64,000 nt of DNA from the NCBI RefSeq assembly GCF_009600605.1, contig NZ_VWNA01000001.1:2528501-2592500 (forward strand), written 5' to 3'. This document shows, one piece after another, positions 25,948 through 35,362 of this stretch (position 1 is its first letter; every line of letters starts with the position of its first letter). The position numbers and the translations under genes are program-made. The notes beneath the pieces were generated by a model, which ran no database searches, was not told where the DNA came from, and worked only from the letters and a program-made list of their open reading frames with translations. The DNA is from Segnochrobactrum spirostomi (GTDB lineage: Bacteria; Pseudomonadota; Alphaproteobacteria; Rhizobiales; Segnochrobactraceae).

Positions 25948-26088
25948 GTTTTCCTGCCTTTCGTGAACCGATCGAGGTGCGGACCTTGGCATGCGCCGTT
26001 CCGGCGCGCCAACGCGCGACCCTTCACGAGCGCGGGAGCAGCTTACGCAGACTTATGGCGATGCGACCAGAGGGTGTGATTGTGCGCA

Positions 26089-27162
26089 TCACCCCGTCAT
26101 GCGGGTGACGAGCCGGGCCGTGTAATCGACGACCGGCACGATGCGGGCATAATTGAGCCGCGTCGGCCCGATCACCCCGAGCACGCCGACGATGCGGTTG
26201 TCGTGATCGCGGTAGGGGGAGACGACGACTGACGAGCCCGACAGCGAGAACAGCTTGTTCTCCGAGCCGATGAAGATGCGCACCCCTTCGCCGGAATCGG
26301 CGAGCCCGAGGAGCTGGATGAGGTCGCGCTTGCGCTCGAGGTCGTCGAACAGCAGGCGGATGCGTTCAAGGTCCTCGATGGCTTTGAGGTCCTCGAGCAG
26401 GTTGGCACGGCCGTGAACGATGAGTTGTCCCGGACGCTCGGCGCTCGCGCCCGACCACACCGCGAGCCCTTCCTCGACGACGCGGCGCGTCAGTTCGTCG
26501 AGCTCGGCCTGGTTCGCGGCCGAGACGCGCTCGAGCTCCTCCTGCGCCTCCGACAGGGTGCGGTCGCGGATGTGGGCGTTGAGATAATTGCCCGCCTCGA
26601 TCAGCGCCGAGGACGGCAGGCCCGGAGGCAGCGAAACGATACGGTTCTCGACCGAACCGTCGGACCCGACCAGGACGGCGAGGGCGCGCATCGGCTCGAG
26701 GCGCACGAATTCGATGTGCTTGAGGCGCAGGTCCGCCTTGTTGGTGATAACGACGCCGGCGCCGCCCGAGAGGCCTGACAGAAGCTGGCTCGCCTCGTTG
26801 AGCACGCCTTCGTAGGTCCGCACCTCGCCGGCGGCGCGCACCTGCTTCTCGATGCGCTCGCGGTCGCCGCGCGACAGGTCCCCGATTTCGAGCATCGCAT
26901 CGACGAAGAAGCGCAGGCCCCGCTCGGTCGGCAGGCGGCCGGCACTGGTGTGCGGGGAATAGATGAGGCCGAGCGTCTCCAGGTCCGCCATGACGTTGCG
27001 GACCGAGGCGGGCGACAATGGCATCGGCAGCACCCGCGAGATGTTGCGGGAGCCGATCGGATCGCCGGTGTCGAGATAAGTCTCGACGATGCGGCGGAAG
27101 ATTTCCCGAGACCGCTCGTCGAGCTCGACCAGACTCTGGGAGGCGCGAGGTTCGAAGGTCAT
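26089..27162 (-). CDS. hrcA: Heat-inducible transcription repressor HrcA
   Basis: A 357-residue repressor that binds CIRCE elements upstream of groESL. The N-terminal winged helix includes [26 protein letters not shown] and [19 protein letters not shown], then the insert [20 protein letters not shown] that is diagnostic of HrcA. The GAF-like C-terminal dimerisation domain includes IFIGSEN and [26 protein letters not shown]. No CIRCE element is visible in its own 229-base upstream region. grpE, usually the next gene, is not downstream here. Confidence 0.97.
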   Translation of the reverse strand: MTFEPRASQSLVELDERSREIFRRIVETYLDTGDPIGSRNISRVLPMPLSPASVRNVMADLETLGLIYSPHTSAGRLPTERGLRFFVDAMLEIGDLSRGDRERIEKQVRAAGEVRTYEGVLNEASQLLSGLSGGAGVVITNKADLRLKHIEFVRLEPMRALAVLVGSDGSVENRIVSLPPGLPSSALIEAGNYLNAHIRDRTLSEAQEELERVSAANQAELDELTRRVVEEGLAVWSGASAERPGQLIVHGRANLLEDLKAIEDLERIRLLFDDLERKRDLIQLLGLADSGEGVRIFIGSENKLFSLSGSSVVVSPYRDHDNRIVGVLGVIGPTRLNYARIVPVVDYTARLVTRMTG

Positions 27163-27391
27163 GCGGTTGCCCTGGCAAGGAGGGCCTCGGCCGACGGAGG
27201 GGAGCGCCCCGGTCCGTGCGGTCGACGTCGCGGCCCGAGGGGTGAAATATCGGGGCGCGGGCAGGGCGGGTCAAGGCGCCATCGGAGACGGGGCCGCGCC
27301 GGCGCTTGCCCTCGCCGGGGCCGGGGCTTAGAACCCGGGCGTTGCCGGCGCAGGGTGCCGGCACCTGTCTCTCGGGAAAAGGATCGACCTC

Positions 27392-28114
27392 ATGCAGAGC
27401 CCGCGCCCCTCCAAACGCGCGCCCGACGAGATGCGTCCCGTCGCGCTCGAGCGCGGCGTCGCCAAGCACGCGGAGGGCTCCTGCCTGGTCAAGTTCGGCG
27501 ACACCCACGTGCTGTGCACCGCGAGCCTCGAGGAAAAAGTGCCGCCGTGGCTGCGCGGCGGCGGCCGCGGCTGGGTCACCGCCGAATACGGCATGCTGCC
27601 GCGCGCGACCCACGAGCGGACGCGGCGCGAAGCCTCCGCCGGCAAGCAATCCGGCCGCACCCAAGAGATCCAGCGGCTGATCGGCCGCTCCTTGCGCGCC
27701 GTCGTCGATCTCGAGGCGCTCGGCGAGCGCCAGATCTCGATCGATTGCGACGTCATCCAGGCCGACGGTGGCACCCGCACCGCCTCGATCACCGGCGCCT
27801 GGGTCGCTCTCCACGACTGTATTGAGTGGATGAAGGGCCGCAACATGCTGACGCGCCCCGTCCTCGTCGACCACATCGCTGCGATCTCCGTCGGTATCTC
27901 CCACGGCGTGCCGGTTCTCGACCTCGATTATGCCGAGGATTCGAAGGCCGAGACGGATGCGAACTTCGTCATCACCGGGTCGGGCGGCATCGTCGAGGTG
28001 CAGGGCACCGCCGAGGGCAAGCCGTTCAGCCGCGACGAGTTCCTGAGCCTGCTCGATCTCGCCGAAGCCGGCGTGAAGCGGCTCGTCGAATTGCAGAAGA
28101 TGGCCATCCTCTAA
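27392..28114 (+). CDS. rph: Ribonuclease PH
   Basis: A 240-residue phosphorolytic 3'-5' exoribonuclease that trims tRNA 3' ends. [44 protein letters not shown] and [16 protein letters not shown]-like [16 protein letters not shown] carry the conserved arginines for hexamer formation; [14 protein letters not shown] and [15 protein letters not shown] are active-site motifs. Full length. Divergent from hrcA; rdgB starts 16 bases downstream and hemW follows, a conserved order. Confidence 0.97.
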   Translation: MQSPRPSKRAPDEMRPVALERGVAKHAEGSCLVKFGDTHVLCTASLEEKVPPWLRGGGRGWVTAEYGMLPRATHERTRREASAGKQSGRTQEIQRLIGRSLRAVVDLEALGERQISIDCDVIQADGGTRTASITGAWVALHDCIEWMKGRNMLTRPVLVDHIAAISVGISHGVPVLDLDYAEDSKAETDANFVITGSGGIVEVQGTAEGKPFSRDEFLSLLDLAEAGVKRLVELQKMAIL

Positions 28115-28130
28115 GTCCCGGGACCACGAC

Positions 28131-28772
28131 ATGACCCGCAAGCTGACCGAGCCGCGCTTGGTCGTGGCGAGCCACAACAAGGGCAAGATCTTCGAGATCC
28201 GCATGCTCGTCGCGCCCTACGGCATCGAGACGGTGTCGGCGGGCGAGCTCGACCTCCCGGAGCCCGAAGAGACCGAGACGACGTTCGAGGGCAATGCCCG
28301 CCTCAAGGCGCTCGCCGCCGCGACGGCGTCCGGCCTGCCCTCGCTCGCCGACGATTCCGGCCTCGCCGTCGATGCGCTCGGCGGCGCCCCGGGCATCTAT
28401 TCGGCGCGCTGGGCGGGGGCGGACCGCGATTTCGCCCGCGCCATGCGCAATGTCGAAGAGGAGATGCAGAAGGTCGGCGCGACCACGCCCGAGGCGCGCA
28501 AGGCGCACTTCGTCGCCGTGCTCTGCCTCGCCTGGCCGGACGGCCACACCGAACTCTTCCGCGGCGAGGTCCACGGCACGCTCGTCTGGCCGCCGCGCGG
28601 CGAGCTCGGCTTCGGCTACGATCCGATGTTCCTGCCCGACGGCCTCGACCGCACCTTCGGCGAGATGAACGGCGAGGAGAAGCACGGCATCGGCCCGAAC
28701 GGCGAGGGCGGCCTGTCCCACCGGGCGCGCGCGTTCAAGGCGTTCGCCGCCGCCTGCCTCGTGGCGCGCTGA
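28131..28772 (+). CDS. rdgB: RdgB/HAM1 non-canonical purine NTP pyrophosphatase
   Basis: A 213-residue hydrolase that removes dITP, XTP and similar damaged nucleotides, yielding the monophosphate and pyrophosphate. [17 protein letters not shown] near the N terminus is the substrate-phosphate loop, [25 protein letters not shown] the central motif with the base-excluding residues, and [15 protein letters not shown] plus [10 protein letters not shown] the C-terminal motifs. It is in an operon with rph (16-base gap) and hemW (26-base gap). Confidence 0.97.
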   Translation: MTRKLTEPRLVVASHNKGKIFEIRMLVAPYGIETVSAGELDLPEPEETETTFEGNARLKALAAATASGLPSLADDSGLAVDALGGAPGIYSARWAGADRDFARAMRNVEEEMQKVGATTPEARKAHFVAVLCLAWPDGHTELFRGEVHGTLVWPPRGELGFGYDPMFLPDGLDRTFGEMNGEEKHGIGPNGEGGLSHRARAFKAFAAACLVAR

Positions 28773-28798
28773 GAGCGGCCGCGCCGGGATTTGTGCTC

Positions 28799-29956
28799 AT
28801 GACCGCGTCCGACGATCCCGGCTTCGGCGTCTATCTGCATTGGCCGTTCTGCGCGGCCAAGTGCCCCTATTGCGACTTCAACAGCCACGTCCGCCACCAG
28901 GGCATCGATGAGCCGCGCTTCGCGAAGGCGTTCGCGGCCGAGATCGCCCATGCCGGCCGCATGGCGCCCGACCGCGTCGTCACCTCGATCTTTCTCGGCG
29001 GCGGCACGCCCTCGCTGATGAAGCCCGAGACCGTGGCCGCTCTCCTCGACGCGGTGGCGGCGACGTGGACCGTCGCGCCGGGGGCCGAGGTCACGCTCGA
29101 GGCCAACCCGTCGAGCGTCGAGGCGGGACGCTTTGCCGGCTATCGAACCGCCGGCGTGAACCGCGTCTCGCTCGGCGTTCAGGCCCTCGACGACGTCTCG
29201 TTGAAGGCGCTCGGCCGCCTCCACGACGCCGAGCAGGCGCTCGCCGCGATCGCCGTCGCCCAGCGCACCTTCGAGCGCTCTTCGTTCGACCTCATCTATG
29301 CGCGGCCGGGCCAGAGCGCCGACGATTGGCGCGCCGAACTCGCCCGTGGCCTCGCCCTCGCCGGCGAGCATTTGTCGCTCTACGAGCTGACCATCGAGCC
29401 GGGCACCGCCTATGCCGGGCTCCATGCCGCCGGCAAGCTCGCGATGCCCGACGACGACACAGCGGCGGCGCTCTACGAGATCACCCAGGAGGTTTGCGAG
29501 GCCCACGGCCTGCCGGCCTACGAGGTCTCCAACCACGCCCGGCCGGGCGCGGAGAGCCGCCACAATCTCGTCTACTGGCGTGGCGGGGCCTATGTCGGGG
29601 TCGGACCCGGCGCCCACGGCCGCGTGCGCGGACCGGACGGCTGGATCGCGACCGCCACCGACCGCCATCCCGAGCGCTGGCTGGCGCAGGTCGAGGCGGA
29701 GGGCCACGGCCTCGTCGAACAGACGCGGCTGAGCCCCGCGGAGCGGGCAGACGAGGTTCTGCTGATGGGCATGCGGCTCACCGAGGGGGTCGATCCGGCC
29801 CGCCACGCCGCCGAGGGCGGCAGCCCGGTCAGCGCGGAGCGGCGCGCGGCGCTCGAGGCCGCGGGTCTGCTCGTGCCGCGCGCCGACGGCCGCCTCGTCG
29901 CGACGCCCCAGGGCCGGCTCGTCCTCAATGCGCTGATCGCCGAACTCGCCGCCTGA
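28799..29956 (+). CDS. hemW: Radical SAM heme chaperone HemW
   Basis: A 385-residue radical SAM protein. C18, C22 and C25 in PFCAAKCPYCDFNSHV form the 4Fe-4S site, followed by SIFLGGGTPSLM and NRVSLGVQALDDVSLKALGR. HemW (formerly YggW, often misnamed oxygen-independent coproporphyrinogen oxidase) binds heme and delivers it to respiratory proteins; the Cys pattern lacks the extra fourth-residue context of HemN. ATG 28799 is preferred to GTG 28793 because GGGA lies 10 bases upstream. Confidence 0.94.
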   Translation: MTASDDPGFGVYLHWPFCAAKCPYCDFNSHVRHQGIDEPRFAKAFAAEIAHAGRMAPDRVVTSIFLGGGTPSLMKPETVAALLDAVAATWTVAPGAEVTLEANPSSVEAGRFAGYRTAGVNRVSLGVQALDDVSLKALGRLHDAEQALAAIAVAQRTFERSSFDLIYARPGQSADDWRAELARGLALAGEHLSLYELTIEPGTAYAGLHAAGKLAMPDDDTAAALYEITQEVCEAHGLPAYEVSNHARPGAESRHNLVYWRGGAYVGVGPGAHGRVRGPDGWIATATDRHPERWLAQVEAEGHGLVEQTRLSPAERADEVLLMGMRLTEGVDPARHAAEGGSPVSAERRAALEAAGLLVPRADGRLVATPQGRLVLNALIAELAA

Positions 29957-30126
29957 CCCCGCACGCGTCCGGCTGGCGGCTCCGCCGGCGCGCGGCGCCC
30001 GTCCTGGACAGGGCAGTGGCACGCAAGCGCGTCACGGTTTAATAGCTGGAGCTTATCCCCGCGCGCTGCGCGGCTCACTCTTGGACCGAAGCGGTCGCCC
30101 GACGGCGGCCCGGACACGACCCGCGC

Positions 30127-32949
30127 ATGCTGAAGCAACCGCTCCGCTCCGCCGAGCTGATCGACGAAGACGCCCTCCGCACCGAAATCGCGGCGATCGT
30201 GGCGGGCCGCGACCCGGCGGCCTTCCGCCCCGATCTCGTCGCCTGCCTGCGCCGCACCCGGCAGGCCGCACTGAAACGCGCCGAGGACATCCTGCTCGAG
30301 GAGGGGCGTGGCATCGCCTGCGCCGAGCGCCTCGCTTATGTGCAGGACGTCATCATCCGCGTCCTCGCCGACGTCGCGGTGCGCCACGTCAACCGCATGG
30401 GCAATCCGTCGAAGGCCGAGCGCGTGGCGCTCGTGGCGGTCGGCGGCTACGGCCGCGGCACCCTGGCGCCGGGCTCCGACGTCGATCTCCTCTTCATCCT
30501 CGCCTACAAGCAGACGCCGTGGACCGAGACGGTCGTCGAGTTCGTGCTCTACGCCCTGTGGGACCTCGGCCTCAAAGTCGGCCACGCCACGCGCACCGTG
30601 GACGAGTGCATCCGCCTCTCGCGCGGCGACATGACGATCCGCACCGCCATCCTGGAGGCCCGCTTCCTGTGGGGCTCCGAGGACATGTTCGCGGATCTCG
30701 AACGCCGCTTTGACAAGGAGGTCGTGGACGGCACCGCGTCCGAGTTCGTCGCCGCCAAGCTCGCCGAGCGCGACGAGCGCCATCGCCGCCAGGGCCGCTC
30801 CCGCTATCTGGTCGAGCCGAACGTCAAGGACGGCAAGGGCGGCCTGCGCGACCTCCACACGCTGTTCTGGATCGCCCAATATGTCTACCGGGTCCGCGAG
30901 CGGGCGGATTTCGTCGAGCGCGGCGTCTTTTCGAAGTCCGAGCTGACGCTGTTCCGCAAGGCGGAAGACTTCCTGTGGGCGGTACGCTGCCACATGCATT
31001 TCGTGACCGGCCGCCCCGAGGAGCGGCTGTCGTTCGACATCCAGCGCGAGATCGCGTTGCGCCTCGGCTATGTCAGCCATCCGGGGCTGAAGGACGTCGA
31101 GCGCTTCATGAAGCACTATTTCCTGGTCGCCAAGGACGTCGGCGACCTGACCCTGATCTTCTGCAACGCTCTCGAAGCCGAGCAGGTCAAGAAGACGCCG
31201 CGGCTCAACCGCTTCCTCGGCGCCATCCGCCGCGCGCCGCGCACGGCGCTGCCGGACGGCGGCGCCTTCGTCGTCGAGCACGATCGCATCAACGTCGCCG
31301 ACGACGGCGTGTTCGCCCGCGATCCGGTCAATCTCATCCGCCTGTTCGACGTCGCCGCCCGCCGCGGCCTCGCCTTCCATCCGGACGCCATGCGGCTCGC
31401 CCGCCGCTCGCTCAAGCTCGTCGATGCGACGCTCAGGGAGAACCCGGAGGCGAACAAGCTCTTCGTCGACATCCTGACCTCCCGCCGTGAGCCGGAGATC
31501 GTGCTGCGGCGGATGAACGAGGTCGGGCTGCTCGGCCGCTTCGTGCCCGATTTCGGGCGCGTGGTGGCGATGATGCAGTTCAACATGTACCACCATTACA
31601 CGGTGGACGAGCACCTGCTGCGCTGCATCGGCGTGCTGTGGGACCTGGAGCGCGGCGAGCGCAAGGACGAGCACCCTCTCGTCACCGAAATCATCGGCTC
31701 CGTGCAGAGCCGCCGTACCCTCTATATCGCCCTCTTCCTCCACGACATCGCCAAGGGCCGGCCCGAGGACCATTCCATCGCCGGCGCCCGTATCGCCCGC
31801 CGGCTCGGTCCCCGCTTCGGACTGACCCCGGCGGAGACCGAGACGGTCGCCTGGCTTGTCGAGCACCATCTCGTCATGAGCATGGTGGCCCAGTCGCGCG
31901 ACCTGTCGGACCCGAAGACCATCGCCGACTTCGCCGCCCTGGTGCAGAGCCCGGAGCGGCTGAAGATGCTGCTCATTCTCACCGTCTGCGACATCAAGGC
32001 GGTCGGGCCCGGGGTGTGGAACGGCTGGAAGGCGCAGCTCCTGCGCACCCTCTATTACGAGGCGGAGCCGCTGATCGCCGGCGGCCACACCCGGCGTACC
32101 CGCGCCGAGGAGGTCAAGCACGCCAAGGCCGAGCTTTCGGCCGCCCTCTACGATTGGGACCCGGCCGAGCTCGCCGCCTATATGGAGCGGCATTTCCCGC
32201 CTTATTGGCTGCGCGTCGATCTGCCGACCAAGATCGCCCATGCCGGGCTGGTGCGCGAAGCCGACCGTCTCGAATCCCGCCTCGCCACCGCCGTCGAGAC
32301 CCGGGCGCGCCACGACATCACGATCATCACCGTGCTCGCGCCGGACCACCCGCGCCTGCTCTCGGTGATCGCCGGGGCCTGCACGGTCGCCGGCGCCAAC
32401 ATCGTCGATGCCCAGATCTTCACGACGACCGACGGTCTCGCCCTCGATTCGATCGCGATCTCCCGGGAATTTCCCGCCGAGGACGACGAGATGCGCCGCG
32501 CCGGCCGCATCACCGATCTCATCGAGCGCGCTCTCATCGGCACCGAGGCACTGCCCGAGCGGATCGCCCGCAAGGTTGCTGCTAAGCCCGGGCCGAAGCC
32601 CTTCACGGTCGAGACCGAGGTCATCGTCGACAACAGTTCGTCCGACCGCTTCACCGTCGTCGAGGTCTCCGGCCTCGACCGGCCGGGCCTCCTCTACGAC
32701 ATCACCCGGACGCTCTCGAACCTCGCCCTCAACATCGCCTCCGCCCACATCGCGACGTTCGGCGAGCGGGTCGTCGACGTGTTCTACGTCAACGATCTGA
32801 CCGAGCAGAAGATCACCTCGGCGTCGGGCCAGCAGGCGATCCGCCGCCAGCTCCGCCAGGTGTTCGACCGCACGGCGGCCGAGATGAAGGCGGAGGAGAC
32901 CAAGGTCGAAACGCGCCGCGAGCGCCGTCCGTCCGACGCCGCGGCTTGA
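30127..32949 (+). CDS. glnD: Bifunctional [protein-PII] uridylyltransferase / uridylyl-removing enzyme
   Basis: A 940-residue nitrogen sensor that uridylylates PII when glutamine is low and removes UMP when it is high. Domains in order: nucleotidyltransferase with VAVGGYGRGTLAPGSDVDLL at 104-122, the GlnD helical linker, HD hydrolase with LFLHDIAKGRPEDHS near 535-549, then two ACT domains (about 730-800 and 850-920; LDRPGLLYDITRTLSNLALNI). Full length and intact. ATG 30127 gives the family start. Glutamine sensing by the ACT domains is established for E. coli and rhizobial GlnD. Confidence 0.97.
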   Translation: MLKQPLRSAELIDEDALRTEIAAIVAGRDPAAFRPDLVACLRRTRQAALKRAEDILLEEGRGIACAERLAYVQDVIIRVLADVAVRHVNRMGNPSKAERVALVAVGGYGRGTLAPGSDVDLLFILAYKQTPWTETVVEFVLYALWDLGLKVGHATRTVDECIRLSRGDMTIRTAILEARFLWGSEDMFADLERRFDKEVVDGTASEFVAAKLAERDERHRRQGRSRYLVEPNVKDGKGGLRDLHTLFWIAQYVYRVRERADFVERGVFSKSELTLFRKAEDFLWAVRCHMHFVTGRPEERLSFDIQREIALRLGYVSHPGLKDVERFMKHYFLVAKDVGDLTLIFCNALEAEQVKKTPRLNRFLGAIRRAPRTALPDGGAFVVEHDRINVADDGVFARDPVNLIRLFDVAARRGLAFHPDAMRLARRSLKLVDATLRENPEANKLFVDILTSRREPEIVLRRMNEVGLLGRFVPDFGRVVAMMQFNMYHHYTVDEHLLRCIGVLWDLERGERKDEHPLVTEIIGSVQSRRTLYIALFLHDIAKGRPEDHSIAGARIARRLGPRFGLTPAETETVAWLVEHHLVMSMVAQSRDLSDPKTIADFAALVQSPERLKMLLILTVCDIKAVGPGVWNGWKAQLLRTLYYEAEPLIAGGHTRRTRAEEVKHAKAELSAALYDWDPAELAAYMERHFPPYWLRVDLPTKIAHAGLVREADRLESRLATAVETRARHDITIITVLAPDHPRLLSVIAGACTVAGANIVDAQIFTTTDGLALDSIAISREFPAEDDEMRRAGRITDLIERALIGTEALPERIARKVAAKPGPKPFTVETEVIVDNSSSDRFTVVEVSGLDRPGLLYDITRTLSNLALNIASAHIATFGERVVDVFYVNDLTEQKITSASGQQAIRRQLRQVFDRTAAEMKAEETKVETRRERRPSDAAA

Positions 32950-32987
32950 CAGTCACGGACGTCCTTTGCCGGCTTATCGATTGGGGC

Positions 32988-33830
32988 TCAGTTGCTGGCG
33001 GTCTGGGCGAGCGGGCCGGTCGCCTTGATGTCTTCGGCGACGAGGGTGAGCGTGCCGTAGAGCGTGCCGACGGTCACCCGGAACGGCACCATCAGTCCGG
33101 AGCGGCCGATCGCGGCGTAGGAAATACCGATCCGCTTGTTGTTCTTCATGAACACGACGGTCTTCTTGTTCGGGCGGTGGCCGGCAACCGGCACCCAGCG
33201 CGCCGCGCAATTGACGACCGTGCCCTTGTAGGACGGCGTTTCCACGGTCTCGGTCGATCGGTAGCTCAGCGGAATGTTGAAGCGCGTCCAGCCGTCGAAC
33301 ACCTTGATGTCCTGATCACACACCGCCTTGGTGCCGACGTCGTCGGGGCGCGCGAGGCTGAGGAGAGCTGCGCTCGCGGGATCGAGAATGCCGCCCTTGA
33401 GGTCGGCAGAGGTTAGCGGAACGCGGTCGGGCGCGTCGCTCAAGGCTGGTGAGGCGGCTGATTGCTGGACCGCGCCGTCGCCGAGCAGCATCTGGACGTT
33501 GGAGATGTCCTCCTCGTCCTCCGAATGGGCGGTGAAGCGGGCCGGGATGATGGCGCCGTTCTTGTACCAGCCGGCGGCCTCCGCATCGACCGTGCCGGAC
33601 GAGACGGCCCGCCCGACGGCGGCCGGGCGCATCTTGATCTTGAGCGAATAAGCGTCGCCGTCGATGACGAGGGAGAAGGTCGCCCGGGCGATGGGGATGC
33701 CCGAGAACAGCACGCCGTAGACGCCGCCGATGCGGGTCGCCTCGGCGCGCGCGGGGGCGCTCGCGCCGGACGCGACGGCGAGCGTCGCGAAGGCCGCGAT
33801 TGCGGATCTGATGCGGAAGCCACGAAGCAC
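32988..33830 (-). CDS. DUF3108 domain-containing periplasmic protein
   Basis: A 280-residue exported protein. A cleavable signal peptide ends near residue 29 (ASGASAPARA). The rest matches the DUF3108 type: YGVLFSGIPIARATFSLVIDGDAYSLKIKM, AGWYKNGAIIPARFTAHSEDEE, and C-terminal FMKNNKRIGISYAAIGRSGLMVPFRVTVGTLYGTLTLVAE. It probably has a beta-rich fold; no function is known for the family. It lies tail to tail with glnD and is divergent from the LysE-type exporter gene. Confidence 0.88.
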   Translation of the reverse strand: MLRGFRIRSAIAAFATLAVASGASAPARAEATRIGGVYGVLFSGIPIARATFSLVIDGDAYSLKIKMRPAAVGRAVSSGTVDAEAAGWYKNGAIIPARFTAHSEDEEDISNVQMLLGDGAVQQSAASPALSDAPDRVPLTSADLKGGILDPASAALLSLARPDDVGTKAVCDQDIKVFDGWTRFNIPLSYRSTETVETPSYKGTVVNCAARWVPVAGHRPNKKTVVFMKNNKRIGISYAAIGRSGLMVPFRVTVGTLYGTLTLVAEDIKATGPLAQTASN

Positions 33831-33945
33831 GGTCCGACCTCCTCAGCCGACGAACCGGCGCTGGTCCTTTTATTCCGCCGGCATGGTAAGCGAACGGTTA
33901 AGACCGCGTTTCCCGCCGCGCGAGGGCGCCGGCATAGGGCTCGTC

Positions 33946-34596
33946 ATGCTCGATCATTCTATCATTCTCGCACCGCTTCTGGCCTTCACCGTGGCGGCCG
34001 GGCTGCTCACGATCACGCCAGGGCTCGACACCGCCCTCGTCGTCCGCACCGCGGCGGTGGACGGGGCGCGCTCGGCGCTGCTCGCCGGCCTCGGCGTCTC
34101 CGCCGGCGTGCTCGTCTGGGGGCTCGCCGCCTCAGCCGGGCTCGGCGCGCTCCTCGCCGCTTCCCAACTCGCCTATGATGCGGTGCGCATCGCCGGCGCT
34201 GTCTATCTCGTCGTCCTCGGCGCTCGGATGATCCTGCGGCCGCGCCGCGACGGCCTCGTGACGAGCGGGGAGGCCGTGGCGACGGAGGAGGGGTCCTCCC
34301 GCCGCACCGCCTTCCTGCGCGGGCTCCTGACCAACCTGCTCAATCCCAAGGTCGGGGTGTTCTACGTGACGTTCCTGCCGCAATTCGTGCCGGCCGGCGT
34401 GCCCGTGGTGCCGTTCAGCGTCCTGCTCGCGGGCCTGCACGTGACCATGGGCATGGTCTGGTTCGTCGTCCTCGTCGCCGCGACCCGGCCGCTCGCCCGC
34501 TGGCTCTCCCGGCCTGCGGTGGCGACGGCGCTCGACCGGGTGACCGGCGGCATCTTCCTCGCCTTCGGCCTCCGGCTCGCGCTGGAGCGGCGCTGA
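33946..34596 (+). CDS. LysE/RhtB family exporter
   Basis: A 216-residue inner-membrane exporter of amino acids or related metabolites. The family start LLTITPGLDTALVVRTA (conserved PGP-like PGLD loop), GLGVSAGVLVWGLAASAGLGALL and FLRGLLTNLLNPKVGVFYVTFLPQFVP are clear; about six helices. The substrate is unknown. The ATG at 33946 begins the first helix. It converges with yggS. Confidence 0.9.
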   Translation: MLDHSIILAPLLAFTVAAGLLTITPGLDTALVVRTAAVDGARSALLAGLGVSAGVLVWGLAASAGLGALLAASQLAYDAVRIAGAVYLVVLGARMILRPRRDGLVTSGEAVATEEGSSRRTAFLRGLLTNLLNPKVGVFYVTFLPQFVPAGVPVVPFSVLLAGLHVTMGMVWFVVLVAATRPLARWLSRPAVATALDRVTGGIFLAFGLRLALERR

Positions 34597-34633
34597 GATC
34601 GCGGCGTCGAAGCACGGGATGCGGGGGGCGGCC

Positions 34634-35349
34634 TCAGCCCGCGGCTTCAGCCGGCTCGGGATAGGAGCGGCCGCCGAACAGGGCGCTGCCGACCCGCACG
34701 TGGGTCGCGCCGAAGCCGACCGCGATTTCGAAATCGGACGACATCCCCATCGACAGCCACGGCAGCCCGCACGCCTCGCCGATCTTGCGCAGCAGCGCGA
34801 AATGGGGACCCGGCGCCTCCTCGGCGGGGGAATGCACATCAACCCGGCGATCGAAAGCCCGAAGGTATCGCGGCAGCGCTGCACGAAGGCCTCGGCCTCG
34901 CGCGGCGCGATGCCGGCCTTCTGCGGCTCCTCGCCGGTGTTGACCTGAACCAGCAGCTTCGGCGCCCGCCCGGCACGGGCGATCTCCTCGGCGATCGCGC
35001 TGGCGATCTTCTCCCGGTCGATGGTGTGGATGACGTCGAACAGGGCGACCGCCTCGCGGGCCTTGTTCGATTGCAGCGGCCCGATCAGATGCAGTTCGAG
35101 ATCGGGCGTCGCGGCCTTGAGGGCGGGGAATTTCGCCTTCGCCTCCTGCACCCGGTTCTCGCCGAACACCCGGTGCCCGAGGGCGATCAGGGCGGCGGCG
35201 TCTTCGGCCGGAAAGGTCTTCGACACCGCGACGAGGGTCGTCGCGCCCACGGGACGCCCGGCCGCCCGCTCGGCATGGGCGATGCGGCTGCGGATCGCGG
35301 CGAGGCGCTCGGCGGGGGTGGTCAGCGAGGATGTTGTCGTCTGTTCCAT
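34634..35349 (-). CDS. yggS: YggS family pyridoxal phosphate homeostasis protein, apparent frameshift
   Basis: A PLP-binding protein (PLPBP/YggS) that buffers cellular PLP. LVAVSKTFPAEDAAALIALGHRVFGENRVQEAKAKFPAL contains the PLP lysine in AVSK; HLIGPLQSNKAREAV and LLVQVNTGEEPQKAGI follow. The frame breaks after GLMCIPP: a run of five C on the coding strand (G at 34826-34830 of the + strand) must be one base longer to continue into AEEAPGPHFALLRKI and WLSMGMSSDFEIAVGFGATHVRVGSALFG. With that base the protein is 238 residues, the usual length. A sequencing miscall is likely, since both halves remain well conserved. Confidence 0.9.
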
Positions 35350-35362
35350 AACGTACGCCTCG

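Noticed and set aside
27163-27391. A CIRCE element between hrcA and rph
   Set aside because: I looked for the TTAGCACTC..GAGTGCTAA inverted repeat and did not see it.
29590-32748. A 1052-codon open frame on the minus strand
   Set aside because: It is the complement of glnD and hemW. No domain is recognisable, and glnD is intact on the other strand.
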